Shown here piece by piece: positions 41,153 to 50,316 of a DNA stretch of 64,000 bases; positions within the stretch are counted from its first letter, which is position 1; each line of letters begins with the position of its first letter. The position numbers were made by a program, and so were the translations under genes. This DNA is from Falsirhodobacter sp051195255 (GTDB lineage Bacteria; Pseudomonadota; Alphaproteobacteria; Rhodobacterales; Rhodobacteraceae), in NCBI RefSeq assembly GCF_051195255.1, contig NZ_JBNJLK010000001.1, forward strand, positions 62,001-126,000. The letters run 5' to 3'. The notes beneath the pieces are model-generated. The model searched no databases, was not told where the DNA came from, and saw nothing but the letters and a program-made list of their open reading frames with translations.

Positions 41153-42595
41153 TCAACCGCGCCTTTTCCGGCGCAGGACCAGCAGGACCCCCGCCAGAAG
41201 CACCAGAACGGCAAGAACCGGCCCTTCGCCGAAGCGTGCATAGACCGTGGCCGGCAATGCGCCGGGCAGTTCGGCGTCCAGATACCCCTGCTCCCCCAGC
41301 AGAAGGCTTTTCTGCACCCGCCCCTTGGCGTCGATCATGACGGAAACGCCCGTATTGGCGGCACGGACCATGGGCAGCCCCTGCTCGATCGCGCGCAGGC
41401 GGGCCTGCGCCAGATGCTGATAGGGGCCTGTCAGCGTCCCGAACCACGCGTCGTTGGTGATCTGCAGCAGCCAGCCCGGACGGGTGTCGGCGCGGACGTC
41501 CTGCGGGAACACCGCCTCGTAGCAGATCAGGGGAAGCGCGTCGCCCAAGGTCCCCAGATCCAGCACATGCGGGCCCGGCCCCGCCATGTAGCCGTGGCCC
41601 AAGCGCGCCGCGAAGGCCGAGATGCCGACACGGGCCAGCGTGTCCCCGAAGGGCATGTATTCCCCGAACGGCACCAGATGGTGCTTGTCATAGATCTGGG
41701 ACACCCGACCGTCCGGCTGCACCACCGCGAGGGAGTTGAAGGCCAGCGGCCCTTCCGTGCGCTGGATGCCGACGGCGGCGGGCACGCCTGCGGCCGAGCC
41801 GATCTCTTGCGCGACATAATCGTCCAGAAGATAGGGAACGGAGGTTTCGGGCCAGACCACCAGATCCTTGCGCCCCGGCGCCGCCGACAGATCCAGCGCG
41901 CGGCGGAACAGCATCGCGGCGCGATCCGGATCCCATTTCATGGCCTGCGCGGCGTTGGGCTGCACGATCCGCACGATGCGGCCGGTGCCCGCCGGGTCCG
42001 GCTGGTCCAGCCGCCACAGGCCAAGACCGAAGGCCCCGATCAGCAGGACGCCCGACAGGGCCGCCCCCTTCCAGCGCAGCGCCACCGGCAGGGCCGCCAT
42101 CAGCGCGGTCATCAGCGTCAGGCCGGTCGGTCCGATCCAGGCGGCCATCTGCGACGGCGCCCAGCCGATCCAGACATGCCCCGGCAGCGCCCAGGGGAAG
42201 CCCGTCAGCACGTGGCCTCGCGCGAATTCAACGGCCGTCAGTGCGACCGCGAAGATCAGCGGGCCCCGCGCCACGGCCGCCGCCAGCGCCCAGAACAGCG
42301 CCAGCCCGAAGGACAGAAGCACCACCGCGAAGGGGGCCATCCAGCCAAAGGTCCAGGGATCCACAAGGAAGGGTTCGATGATCCAGTTCAGCGCCAGCGC
42401 GAAATACCCGGCCCCGGCGAACCATCCGGTCCAGGCCCGCGCGCGCCAGTCTTCGGCCCGCGACAGCATCACGCACACCGCGGCCAGCCCCGCCAGCGTG
42501 AACCACCAGAAGCCCAGGGGGGCCTGCCCCGTCGCCATCACGGCACCAAGGCCAAAGGCCGCGCCCATGCGCGACCAGCCGGGGAAACGCCACAT
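41153..42595 (-). CDS. lnt: Apolipoprotein N-acyltransferase
   Basis: 480-residue inner-membrane enzyme that adds the third acyl chain to lipoproteins. About seven helices in the first 205 residues precede the carbon-nitrogen-hydrolase domain (about 215-450) with the catalytic triad E250 (WPETSVPY), K304 (DKHHLVPFGEYMPF) and C358 (LICYEAVFP). A final helix ends in the basic RRKRRG. The ATG at 42595 gives a normal length; the frame is open upstream through the corC antisense. In the block phoH-ybeY-corC-lnt. Confidence 0.95.
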   Translation of the reverse strand: MWRFPGWSRMGAAFGLGAVMATGQAPLGFWWFTLAGLAAVCVMLSRAEDWRARAWTGWFAGAGYFALALNWIIEPFLVDPWTFGWMAPFAVVLLSFGLALFWALAAAVARGPLIFAVALTAVEFARGHVLTGFPWALPGHVWIGWAPSQMAAWIGPTGLTLMTALMAALPVALRWKGAALSGVLLIGAFGLGLWRLDQPDPAGTGRIVRIVQPNAAQAMKWDPDRAAMLFRRALDLSAAPGRKDLVVWPETSVPYLLDDYVAQEIGSAAGVPAAVGIQRTEGPLAFNSLAVVQPDGRVSQIYDKHHLVPFGEYMPFGDTLARVGISAFAARLGHGYMAGPGPHVLDLGTLGDALPLICYEAVFPQDVRADTRPGWLLQITNDAWFGTLTGPYQHLAQARLRAIEQGLPMVRAANTGVSVMIDAKGRVQKSLLLGEQGYLDAELPGALPATVYARFGEGPVLAVLVLLAGVLLVLRRKRRG

Positions 42596-42647
42596 CACAA
42601 GCCTCCGTCGCCAGACGCGTCGCTTGTGGCCCCCGGCCGTCGTGGCG

Positions 42648-43544
42648 TCAAGCGGGCTGCGCCTCGGGCAGATGGACGCGCAGACGCTTGATGCGGCGGG
42701 GATCGCCGTCCAGCACCTCGAACCGCGCACCCGATTCGTGATCCACCACCTCACCCTTGCGGGGCACGCGACCGGCGCGCACGAAGATCAGGCCGCCGAT
42801 CGTGTCGACATCCTCGTCGTCATCCTCGCGCCGCAGTTCCAGCCCCGTCGCCTTTTCGAACGCGTTCAGCGAGGCGCGCGACTGCACGATGTAATTGCCC
42901 TGCGCGTCCTGCACCCAAAGGGCGCCGGCCACCTCGTCATGCTCGTCGTCGATCTCTCCGATGATCGTCTCGATCAGGTCCTCGATCGTGACCAGACCGT
43001 CGACGCCGCCATATTCATCGATCACCAGCGCCAGATGCATCCGTTCGCGCTGCATCTTCTGCAGCAGCATGGCGGCTGTCATCGAAGGGGGGGTGAACAT
43101 GATCGGGCGCAGCAGCGTGCGCAGGTCGAAGGGTTCCTGCGAGGTGAAATCGTGCCGCAGCGCCAGATCCTTCAAAAGGACCATGCCCAGCGGATTGTCG
43201 AGCGAATCCTCGTAGACGGGAAGGCGCGAATATCCCTCCTCGCGGAACACCGCGACCAGGTCCTTCAGGCCGATGTCGATGGACACGGCCTTGATCTCGG
43301 CCTTGGGAACCGCCACATCGTCCACCCGCAGGCGGCGAAGGTTGGCGATGCCGTGATGTTCGTCCGGTTTGTCCGCGGCGTTCTCACGGTCTTCGCCCGG
43401 CGCGAAGGCGCCGAAAAGCCGTCCGAAAAAGCCGCGATTGTCACGCTCGTCCAGAGCGACGTCCGCAACGTCGCGCCGTTGATCGTCCTCTGCGGTGTCC
43501 TGCGCGCCCTGCGCCGCAGGAGAGCCGTCGATGCTACTGCCCAT
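42648..43544 (-). CDS. corC: CorC-type CBS-domain protein
   Basis: 298 residues without the CNNM membrane domain. An acidic leader (about 1-65) precedes the CBS pair (about 75-200: VFREEGYSRLPVYEDSLDN, LVIDEYGGVDGLVTIEDLIE) and the CorC_HlyC domain (about 215-295: FEKATGLELRREDDDEDVDTIGGLIF). In enterics the homologue (CorC/YbeX) supports Mg2+/Co2+ handling and ribosome maturation. Sits in the conserved order phoH-ybeY-corC-lnt. Differs from the membrane-anchored homologue at 14.7 kb. Confidence 0.92.
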   Translation of the reverse strand: MGSSIDGSPAAQGAQDTAEDDQRRDVADVALDERDNRGFFGRLFGAFAPGEDRENAADKPDEHHGIANLRRLRVDDVAVPKAEIKAVSIDIGLKDLVAVFREEGYSRLPVYEDSLDNPLGMVLLKDLALRHDFTSQEPFDLRTLLRPIMFTPPSMTAAMLLQKMQRERMHLALVIDEYGGVDGLVTIEDLIETIIGEIDDEHDEVAGALWVQDAQGNYIVQSRASLNAFEKATGLELRREDDDEDVDTIGGLIFVRAGRVPRKGEVVDHESGARFEVLDGDPRRIKRLRVHLPEAQPA

Positions 43545-43628
43545 GTGTCCTTCTGTCGGATGCAACGCCGTCGGGGGCGCCGCCGCCAATATGGGGCACG
43601 GGTGGCCTGTCTGGCAAGGGTTCCGCGG

Positions 43629-44126
43629 TCAGGCGTAGGGGTCGGAAATGTTCAAACTGGCCAGAATCCGCGTTTCGGTGGATTCCATCAGCTCCGCATC
43701 GGCGTCATCGACGTGATCATAGCCCAGAAGATGCAGGATCCCGTGCACCACCAGATGGGTCACGTGATCCTCGGGGGTCTTCTTCTGGTCCGCCGCTTCG
43801 GCCATGCAGGTTTCCCAAGCGATGGCGATGTCGCCCAGCTCGTCCGGGTCGTCCTCGTCCCCGCCCGACAGGTCGGGAATGCCGCCGGGTTCGCCCGCCG
43901 CGCGATCCTCGGACGGCCAGGACAGCACGTTGGTGGGCTTGCCCTTCTGGCGGAACTGGGCGTTCAGCTCCGCGATCTCGGCGTCGTCGCAGCCCATCAG
44001 GGCCAGCGTCACGCCATGAACGCCCAGCGCGGCGAAGGTGGCCTCCGCCGCGCGCGTCGCAAGGGCCGGAAGGCCGAAGGCCTCCCAGCGGTCGTCTTCG
44101 ATTACGGTGTCAACCAGCGGTTCCAT
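43629..44126 (-). CDS. ybeY: Endoribonuclease YbeY
   Basis: 165 residues; metal-dependent RNase needed for 16S rRNA 3' end maturation and ribosome quality control. The zinc site HGILHLLGYDH (H-x3-H-x5-H) is at about residues 128-138, preceded by LNAQFRQKGKPTNVLSWP. The start overlaps the end of phoH. ATGs at 44126 and 44138 are both in frame with no convincing ribosome site, as expected if translation is coupled to phoH. Order phoH-ybeY-corC-lnt is conserved widely. Confidence 0.95.
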   Translation of the reverse strand: MEPLVDTVIEDDRWEAFGLPALATRAAEATFAALGVHGVTLALMGCDDAEIAELNAQFRQKGKPTNVLSWPSEDRAAGEPGGIPDLSGGDEDDPDELGDIAIAWETCMAEAADQKKTPEDHVTHLVVHGILHLLGYDHVDDADAELMESTETRILASLNISDPYA

Positions 44127-45120
44127 CGGCGGCTTCATACGCTTCGATGATGCGGCCCACAAGCGGGTGGCGCACCACGTCCTTGGAGGTGAAGTAGTTG
44201 AAGCTGATGCCCCGCACTTCCTTCAGGATCCGCTCCGCGTCCCACAGCCCCGAGGTCGTGCCGCGCGGAAGGTCGATCTGCGTCCGGTCGCCCGTGATGA
44301 CCATGCGCGAGCCTTCGCCCAGACGGGTCAGGAACATCTTCATCTGCATGGTCGTGGCGTTCTGCGCCTCGTCCAGCACGACAAAGGCGTTGGACAGCGT
44401 CCGGCCGCGCATGAAGGCCAGCGGCGCGATCTCGATCTTCTTGTCTTCCATCAGCTTGGCCAGCTGCTTTTGGGGCAGGAAGTCGTTCAGCGCGTCGTAA
44501 AGCGGCTGCATGTAAGGATCGACCTTTTCCTTCATGTCGCCGGGCAGGAAGCCGAGGCGTTCCCCCGCCTCCACCGCGGGACGCGACAGGATGATCTTCT
44601 CCACCCCCCCGGACAGAAGCATGGTCACGCCCACCGCGACGGCCAGATAGGTCTTGCCCGTCCCGGCCGGGCCGATGCCGAAGGCCATCTCGTGGTCGAA
44701 CAGGTTTGCGACATAGGCCTTCTGCGCCTCGGTCCGCGGCTCCACCGGTTTCTTGCGGGTGCGGATCTCGTACTTGCCGGGCTGGAACATCTCCATCTGC
44801 TCGACGGTGTCGCCGAAGACGGGGGCGGACATGCGCAGGGCGCTGTCCACGTCGCCGGAGGTCAGGCCGCGTCCGGCCTCCAAGCGGGCGTAAAGTCCGT
44901 TCAGCACAGCCTCGGCCTGGTCGCGCGACGGCTTGTCCCCCACAAGGGCAAGACGGTTGCCGCGCCTCAATATATGAACCCCCATCTGTTGCTCGATCTT
45001 GGCCAGGTGACGGTCGTATTCGCCACAAAGGTCGATCAGAAGACGGTTGTCGGGAAATTCAAGAACGGTTTCCACGGCGTCTTCCGGACGTTTCGGGGAA
45101 GTCAGCGCACTGATGCCCAA
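44110..45120 (-). CDS. phoH: PhoH family ATPase, TTG start
   Basis: 336 residues; a PhoH/YbeZ-type ATPase, probably an RNA helicase-like partner of YbeY in rRNA maturation. Walker A FGIGPAGTGKTYLA (near 148-161), PLAFMRGRTLSNAFVVLDEAQNATTMQ (Walker B, split about 235-260) and VITGDRTQIDLP are intact. No ATG opens the frame. A TTG at 45120 has AAGGAG six bases upstream and gives the expected length, so I take it as start; this weak start may set a low level. Confidence 0.94.
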   Translation of the reverse strand: MGISALTSPKRPEDAVETVLEFPDNRLLIDLCGEYDRHLAKIEQQMGVHILRRGNRLALVGDKPSRDQAEAVLNGLYARLEAGRGLTSGDVDSALRMSAPVFGDTVEQMEMFQPGKYEIRTRKKPVEPRTEAQKAYVANLFDHEMAFGIGPAGTGKTYLAVAVGVTMLLSGGVEKIILSRPAVEAGERLGFLPGDMKEKVDPYMQPLYDALNDFLPQKQLAKLMEDKKIEIAPLAFMRGRTLSNAFVVLDEAQNATTMQMKMFLTRLGEGSRMVITGDRTQIDLPRGTTSGLWDAERILKEVRGISFNYFTSKDVVRHPLVGRIIEAYEAADGTAG

Positions 45121-45234
45121 GGAGATCTCCTTACTGCAGGCGTGAAGCTATACCTTGAATGTGGGGGCCGGACGCCCCCGAGGCAAGCGTTTTGCAACCG
45201 AGACCCGAAAGTCGCCACCCGCGGGCCACATCCC

Positions 45235-46530
45235 CTAGACCCGCACCCCGGCGAGGGAGTTCGCGGTGCTTTCCGTGATGCGAACCCGCACAAGATCGCC
45301 CGTTTTCGCGGCAGGATCGGTCACGTGGACCGCGTGCAGGTGATCGGACTTGCCGACCATCTGGTCCGCCCAGCGCCCGGGCTTTTCGTAAAGGACGCCC
45401 ACCTCCCGGCCCACCATCGCCTCCTGTGCGGCGCGCTGCTGGTCGATGATCAGGTCGCGCACCTCCTGCAGGCGGGCGTCGCCCACCTCGGTCGGCAGTT
45501 CGGGCTTCTCGGCGGCGGGGGTGCCGGGGCGGGCGGAATACTTGAAGGTGAAGGCCGCGCCATAGCGCACCTCGCGGATCAGATCGACGGTGGCGCGGTG
45601 GTCGGCCTCCGTTTCCCCCGGAAACGCCACGATGAAGTCCGACGACAGAAGGATGTCGGGCCGCGCCGCCCGAATGCGCTCGATCAGGCGGAGGTAGCTG
45701 TCGGCCGTGTGCTTGCGGTTCATCGCCTTCAGGATGCGGTCCGATCCCGACTGCACCGGCAGGTGCAGATAGGGCATCAGCTTCGCCTCCTCTCCATGCA
45801 GGGCGATCAGGTCGTCGTCCATGTCGTTGGGGTGGCTGGTGGTGTAGCGGATGCGTTCCAGCCCGTCGATCCGGGCCAGTTCGCGCATCAGCCGCGCCAG
45901 CGTCCAGTCGTCGCCGTGATAGGCGTTGACGTTCTGGCCCAGCAGCGTGATCTCTCGCACGCCGCGTTCGACCAGATCGCGCGCTTCGGCCAGAAGGCGC
46001 TGCGGGCTGCGGCTGACCTCCGCCCCGCGGGTATAGGGCACGACGCAGAATGCGCAGAACTTGTCGCAGCCTTCCTGAACGGTCAGGAAGGCCGTCGGCC
46101 CGCGCAGGGCCTTGCGCGGCGGCAGGTGGTCGAACTTGTCTTCGGCCGGGAAATCGGTGTCCACGGCCGGTCCCCTGCCCTGCACCATCTCTGGCAGGCG
46201 GTGATAGCTTTGCGGCCCCACGACCAGATCGACCATCGGCATGCGGCGGATGATCTCCGCCCCCTCGGCCTGCGCGACGCAGCCGGCGACGCCGATCTTC
46301 AGGTCGGGGTTCTTGCGCTTCAGCGGCCGCAGGCGGCCCAGATCGGAATACAGCTTCTCCGACGCCTTTTCACGGATGTGGCAGGTGTTCAGCAGGACCA
46401 TGTCCGCATCCTCGGCCCGGTCCGTCACGACATAGCCCTGCCCGCCCATGGCTTCGGCCATGCGCTCGCTGTCATAGACATTCATCTGACAACCGTAGGT
46501 TTTGATGAACAGCTTCTTCACGTCGGCCAT
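45235..46530 (-). CDS. miaB: tRNA-2-methylthio-N6-dimethylallyladenosine synthase
   Basis: 431-residue radical-SAM methylthiotransferase acting on A37 of tRNAs reading UNN codons. N-terminal cluster cysteines are in YGCQMN, NTCHIRE and AGCVAQ; the radical-SAM C-x3-C-x2-C site is GCDKFCAFC (near 154); the C-terminal TRAM domain begins around 365 with VGREVGVLYEKPGRW. The 114-base gap to phoH may carry the phoH promoter. Divergent from the gene at 46.65 kb. Confidence 0.96.
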   Translation of the reverse strand: MADVKKLFIKTYGCQMNVYDSERMAEAMGGQGYVVTDRAEDADMVLLNTCHIREKASEKLYSDLGRLRPLKRKNPDLKIGVAGCVAQAEGAEIIRRMPMVDLVVGPQSYHRLPEMVQGRGPAVDTDFPAEDKFDHLPPRKALRGPTAFLTVQEGCDKFCAFCVVPYTRGAEVSRSPQRLLAEARDLVERGVREITLLGQNVNAYHGDDWTLARLMRELARIDGLERIRYTTSHPNDMDDDLIALHGEEAKLMPYLHLPVQSGSDRILKAMNRKHTADSYLRLIERIRAARPDILLSSDFIVAFPGETEADHRATVDLIREVRYGAAFTFKYSARPGTPAAEKPELPTEVGDARLQEVRDLIIDQQRAAQEAMVGREVGVLYEKPGRWADQMVGKSDHLHAVHVTDPAAKTGDLVRVRITESTANSLAGVRV

Positions 46531-46652
46531 GGTCGCTCTTCCGTAAGGTGATGGCGCTTCTATCCGAAAAACATCCCCGATCGCAATCGAAGGTCTTGCC
46601 CTGCCCCAAGGGGTTCCGCCATCTTGGCGCCGAAACGGCTATGGATGAATGA

Positions 46653-47516
46653 ATGCGTTACCGCAATCTGGAAGACGTGATTGGCGCAAACGTGTTCCGC
46701 AAGGGCCCTGTCGCAGTCATCATGGCAGAGGATGAGACCGAGGTCGGTTCCTCCCTTGCCCATGCGCGGATGCTGGGCTTTCCCTGCGTGCTGCTGCTGA
46801 CCCATGACGAGATTCGCGTCGCCCCCGAGGACGAGGCCCCGGTGCACCGCGTGAGCCATGACGTTCATATGGAAGACGCGATGCCCCGCGTGATGAACCG
46901 CCTGATCGCGGCGGCGCCGGGGGTGTGGTTCCATTACTGCTTCAACGGCGAATACCTGTTCTACCCGTTCTGCGAAACGCGCGACGTGCGGGAACTGATC
47001 TCCTTCCACACGGAAGAACGGCGCTATTCCTTCCTGACCTATGTGGTGGATCTTTACGCGACCGACCTCGACACCTATCCCAACGGCGTCTCGCCCGAGG
47101 ACGCGCATCTGGACCGTGCCGGCTATTACGCCCTGGGGCGCGAGGATCCGCTGAACGGCTTCCAGCACAAGGACCGGCAGATGGACTTCTACGGTGGCCT
47201 GCGCTGGCGGTTCGAGGAGCATGTCCCCTACCACCGCCGGCGCATCGACCGGATCAGCCTGTTCCTGGCCAAGCCGGGGCTGGAAATGCGCCCCGACTTC
47301 ACCTTCAACGACGAGGAATACAACACCTATTCCTGCCCGTGGCACCACAACGCGACCACGGCCGTGTGTTCCTTCCGCGCGGCCAAGGCCCTGCGCACGA
47401 ATCCCGGTTCACGGCGCGAGGTGAAGGATTTCCGCTGGCACTACTCCATCCCCTTCCGCTGGGATTCGCAGCAGCTGATGGATCTGGGCCTGCTGGAGCC
47501 CGGCCAGTGGGTGTGA
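46653..47516 (+). CDS. Conserved protein, possible glycosyltransferase-like
   Basis: 287 residues, no family named with certainty. Seen: an opening strand VAVIMAEDETEVGSSLAHARMLGF, a VLLLTHDEI segment, FHYCFNGEYLFYPFCETRDVREL, and a C-terminal half with DFTFNDEEYNTYSCPWHHNATTAV and PFRWDSQQLMDLGLLEPGQW. The arrangement and the acidic residues recall small family 2-like glycosyltransferases seen in Rhodobacteraceae, but catalytic motifs are not clear. No signal peptide or membrane helix. It lies alone between divergent miaB and tRNA-Phe. Confidence 0.6.
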   Translation: MRYRNLEDVIGANVFRKGPVAVIMAEDETEVGSSLAHARMLGFPCVLLLTHDEIRVAPEDEAPVHRVSHDVHMEDAMPRVMNRLIAAAPGVWFHYCFNGEYLFYPFCETRDVRELISFHTEERRYSFLTYVVDLYATDLDTYPNGVSPEDAHLDRAGYYALGREDPLNGFQHKDRQMDFYGGLRWRFEEHVPYHRRRIDRISLFLAKPGLEMRPDFTFNDEEYNTYSCPWHHNATTAVCSFRAAKALRTNPGSRREVKDFRWHYSIPFRWDSQQLMDLGLLEPGQWV

Positions 47517-47621
47517 CGTTTCGGGCGGAACGAAACCGCCCGAAATTCTGACAAATCCCTCTGGACAGCCCCGCAACACTCGCTTATCAGACCCACACCA
47601 AACGCGGCACGCCGCAAAAGT

Positions 47622-47697
47622 GCCCGGATAGCTCAGTTGGTAGAGCAACGGATTGAAAATCCGTGTGTCGGCGGTTCGACCCCGTCTCCGGGCACCA
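47622..47697 (+). tRNA. tRNA-Phe (GAA)
   Basis: 76 bases including an encoded CCA. Acceptor GCCCGGA/TCCGGGC, D arm GCTC/GAGC, anticodon loop TTGAAAA giving GAA, and T arm GGCGG-TTCGACC-CCGTC with one G-T pair all fold as a standard cloverleaf. Confidence 0.97.
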
Positions 47698-47748
47698 CTT
47701 CCTTTCCCTGACAGTGAATCCTGATCGGTGCGAAGCGGCGCCTGACGC

Positions 47749-48906
47749 TTAGCGGACCTTTCCCGGATCGCGCGTGGAGGTCAGCGCCGGTGCGAACAGC
47801 GCGATGAGCAGGGCCGCTGCCCCCACCATGGCAAAGGGAATGCGAAGCGAGGTCGCGTGCGCCATGAACCCGATGACGGGCGGGCCAAGCAGCATCGCCC
47901 CATAGCAAAGCGTGGCGACGGAGGCGATCGCCTGACCGGCCGGAACTTCTGGATCGTTGGCCGCGCGGGAAAAGGCCATGGGAACCACCGCCGCATAGCC
48001 CAGCCCCATCAGGATGAACCCGACCAGCGCCACCGGAAGCGCGCCCGTGACAGCACACAGCCCGTAGCCGCTGGCCGCCAGAAGACCGCTGGTCCGCGCC
48101 ACGTTCGCAGCACCGAACCGGGTGATGAGGCGGTCGACGCACAGCCTCATCACAACCATGGTGACGGAAAAGGCGGCGTATCCGAAGGTGGCCTGCGCTT
48201 CGGGCGCTTGAAGCGTTTCCTTCAGGAAGACGGCACTCCAATCCACGGCGGCCCCTTCGCCCAGACCCGCGGCCAAGGCCATGATCCCGACGAGGATGAG
48301 CGCGCCGCGGGGCAGCGCGAAGACCGGGTCGTGCGCTGCACCGGTGCGGGTCTCCGACTCCCAAGGCGCTATGAGGAAGGGTCCGAACACGGCTGCCGAC
48401 AAAAGAACGGTTGCAAGGAAGTGCACGGCCGGCGCGACCCCGACGGAGGTGGCCACGTAGCCGCCGGCCGCCCCCAGCCCTGCCCCAAGGCTCCACATCG
48501 CGTGGAAGGACGACATGACGGACCGCTTCATGTGCCGCTCGACCTCGCTGGCCCAGCTGTTCATCGCCACGTCCATGGACCCGTGGAACATCCCGAACAA
48601 GAAAAGCGCAACGGCAAGCATGCCCATCGACGGCGCGACACCCAGGAAGACGAAGGACAGAAGATACCCAGCCGCGATCCAGCGCGTCAGCCGCACCGCG
48701 CCCAAGCGGTCGGAGAAACGCCCCGCAAGCGGAAAGGACACGAGCGCGCCGATCCCCATGGCCAGCAGCAGGGCGCCCAGCACCCGTTCGTCCAGCCCAA
48801 GCCGGTCCACGAAGGCCGGGATGCGCGAGGCCCAGGATCCAAGGAGTATACCATTCAAGGCAAAGGCGGCGGCAACGCAGCGCCACGGCGTTCTCGATTC
48901 AGGCAC
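47749..48906 (-). CDS. MFS transporter
   Basis: 385 residues with about 12 hydrophobic segments. MFS cues include LAGRFSDRLGAVRLTR between helices 2 and 3 (near 60-75) and the repeated signature around VMRLCVDRLITRFGAANVAR (near 238). It resembles YbjJ-type putative sugar or drug exporters; substrate unknown. The start is a GTG with GGAGG six bases upstream, lying inside the end of the DeoR-type regulator gene (eight-base overlap), so both are co-transcribed and the regulator probably controls the transporter. Confidence 0.85.
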   Translation of the reverse strand: MPESRTPWRCVAAAFALNGILLGSWASRIPAFVDRLGLDERVLGALLLAMGIGALVSFPLAGRFSDRLGAVRLTRWIAAGYLLSFVFLGVAPSMGMLAVALFLFGMFHGSMDVAMNSWASEVERHMKRSVMSSFHAMWSLGAGLGAAGGYVATSVGVAPAVHFLATVLLSAAVFGPFLIAPWESETRTGAAHDPVFALPRGALILVGIMALAAGLGEGAAVDWSAVFLKETLQAPEAQATFGYAAFSVTMVVMRLCVDRLITRFGAANVARTSGLLAASGYGLCAVTGALPVALVGFILMGLGYAAVVPMAFSRAANDPEVPAGQAIASVATLCYGAMLLGPPVIGFMAHATSLRIPFAMVGAAALLIALFAPALTSTRDPGKVR

Positions 48907-49648
48907 GGTGAACCTCCAGACCCTTGCTGGTGAAATCGCGGAGGGTGTCCGGCGACGCGTCGGTGATCAGCAGGGACATCTCCTTCAAGGGCAGAACACG
49001 ATGACGCGCCCGCCGTCCCAGCTTGTCCGCACCGGTCAGGGCAACGGTCCTGTGGCTTGCCATGCCCATGGCCCGCTTGACCGAGGCTTCGTCGGGATCG
49101 TCCGCGCTAAGGCCGAAACCGGCATCAAAGCCGCAGACCCCCAGAAAGGCGATGTCCGCGGCCACGTCCGCTATCGCCACGACAGCCTCATGCCCCACGC
49201 AGATCGCGCCGGAGCCTGACAGGCGCCCCCCGACCAGATGCGTGGGCACCCCGGCCGCCAGACAGGCCAGCGCCACGGCCGGAGCCGGAGTCACGACAAG
49301 ACCGTTGGGCAGAGGCGGCAAGGCCTGGGCCAGCGCCAGAACCGTCGCGCCCCCATCCAGAAGCAGGACCATCCCGTCCTCGATCAGGGGGAGCGCGCGG
49401 GCAGCAAGCGCCTCGTACCGGGCATGGCTTTGGGCCATCCGGCGCAACGCGGCCCCTGACGGACGCGCAACGGGCATCGCCCCGCCACGGACGCATCGCG
49501 CCACGCCTTCCGTTTCCAGCAGCTTCAGATCCCGTCGCACCGTATCGACCGAGACATGAAACTCCGACGCGACCGACGCCAGTTCCACTGTCTGGCCACG
49601 CTCCAGACGGGCCCGCAAGATATCTTGTCGTGCGTCCGGCAGGTTCAC
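48899..49648 (-). CDS. DeoR/GlpR family regulator
   Basis: 249 residues. N-terminal winged helix (about 5-55: VELASVASEFHVSVDTVRRDLKLLE) and a DeoR sensor domain (about 75-235) with the sugar-phosphate-binding DGGATVLALAQAL and FLGVCGFDAGFGLSADDPDEASVKRAM blocks. The ligand is likely a phosphorylated sugar or polyol. Starts with GTG at 49648, AGGGA seven bases upstream. Transcribed with the MFS gene; divergent from the DUF2231-like/sorbosone dehydrogenase pair, which it may also control. Confidence 0.92.
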   Translation of the reverse strand: MNLPDARQDILRARLERGQTVELASVASEFHVSVDTVRRDLKLLETEGVARCVRGGAMPVARPSGAALRRMAQSHARYEALAARALPLIEDGMVLLLDGGATVLALAQALPPLPNGLVVTPAPAVALACLAAGVPTHLVGGRLSGSGAICVGHEAVVAIADVAADIAFLGVCGFDAGFGLSADDPDEASVKRAMGMASHRTVALTGADKLGRRARHRVLPLKEMSLLITDASPDTLRDFTSKGLEVHRA

Positions 49649-49719
49649 TGGTCTATCCCTTCAGCGTTATGCATCATCATGCTGCATTCTGCTGTATTCT
49701 GCAACAGGACTTGTCGCCG

Positions 49720-49744
49720 GGAACCATGCCTTCATCAGAAGGTT
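49720..49744 (+). promoter_or_regulatory. Possible EcfG-type promoter
   Basis: GGAAC (49720-49724), 16 bases, then GGTT (49741-49744), against the EcfG consensus GGAAC-16/17-CGTT. One base differs in the second box. It would drive the DUF2231-like and sorbosone dehydrogenase genes. A weak call. Confidence 0.3.
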
Positions 49745-49842
49745 GAAAGGGCACCAAGGGCCTTATGCCCTGCGACCGCGAACGCGATGCTGCACGACCC
49801 GCCGGGCTGACGCGCGTTCAAGACCATGAAAGGCTTCACGAC

Positions 49843-50316
49843 ATGCAGCATGCGGCCACCACCACCCCACCGGGACGTGTCATGAACGCCGCGACCCGAC
49901 ACGGCCGGATCCGATCCATTCATCCGATCCATGCCCTTCTTCTGGCTTTCGTGTTCCCGCTGTTTCTGGGCACGCTGGTCGCAGACATCGCCTATGGGCG
50001 GAGCGCCGAGATCCAGTGGTCGAACTTCGCGCAGTGGCTCAACGCCGCCGGGTTGTTCATGGGCGGACTGGCGCTGCTTGCGGCCCTGATCGGCCTGGTG
50101 CGTCACCGCAAGATTTCGACCGGCCGACCCCTGGTGTACGGGCTGATCCTGCTGGCGGCCTGGATCGTCGGCCTCCTCAACGCCTTTGCCCATTCTAAAG
50201 ACGCTTGGGCCGTCATGCCCGAGGTGCTTTGGTGGTCCTCGGCGGCGGCGGCGTTGGCGCTGGTCGCCTCGTGGCTCGGCTATGCTGGCTTTCCCATCAA
50301 GGAGGAAACGTTCTGA
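49843..50316 (+). CDS. DUF2231-like membrane protein
   Basis: 157 residues with four transmembrane helices (about 27-49, 63-85, 95-113, 125-147) and the IHPIHALLLAFVFPLFLGTLVADIAY opening typical of DUF2231 (split about 23-48). Function unknown; relatives accompany heme or quinone-linked dehydrogenases. Three starts are in frame: ATG at 49765, 49843 and 49882. I use 49843 (AAAGG nine bases upstream). Its stop shares bases with the start of the sorbosone dehydrogenase gene (TGATG), with which it must act. Confidence 0.7.
   Translation: MQHAATTTPPGRVMNAATRHGRIRSIHPIHALLLAFVFPLFLGTLVADIAYGRSAEIQWSNFAQWLNAAGLFMGGLALLAALIGLVRHRKISTGRPLVYGLILLAAWIVGLLNAFAHSKDAWAVMPEVLWWSSAAAALALVASWLGYAGFPIKEETF

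Noticed and set aside
41868..46551. Long plus-strand frames (over 700 codons each) opposite lnt, corC, ybeY, phoH and miaB
   Set aside because: Antisense shadows of well-recognised genes with intact motifs.
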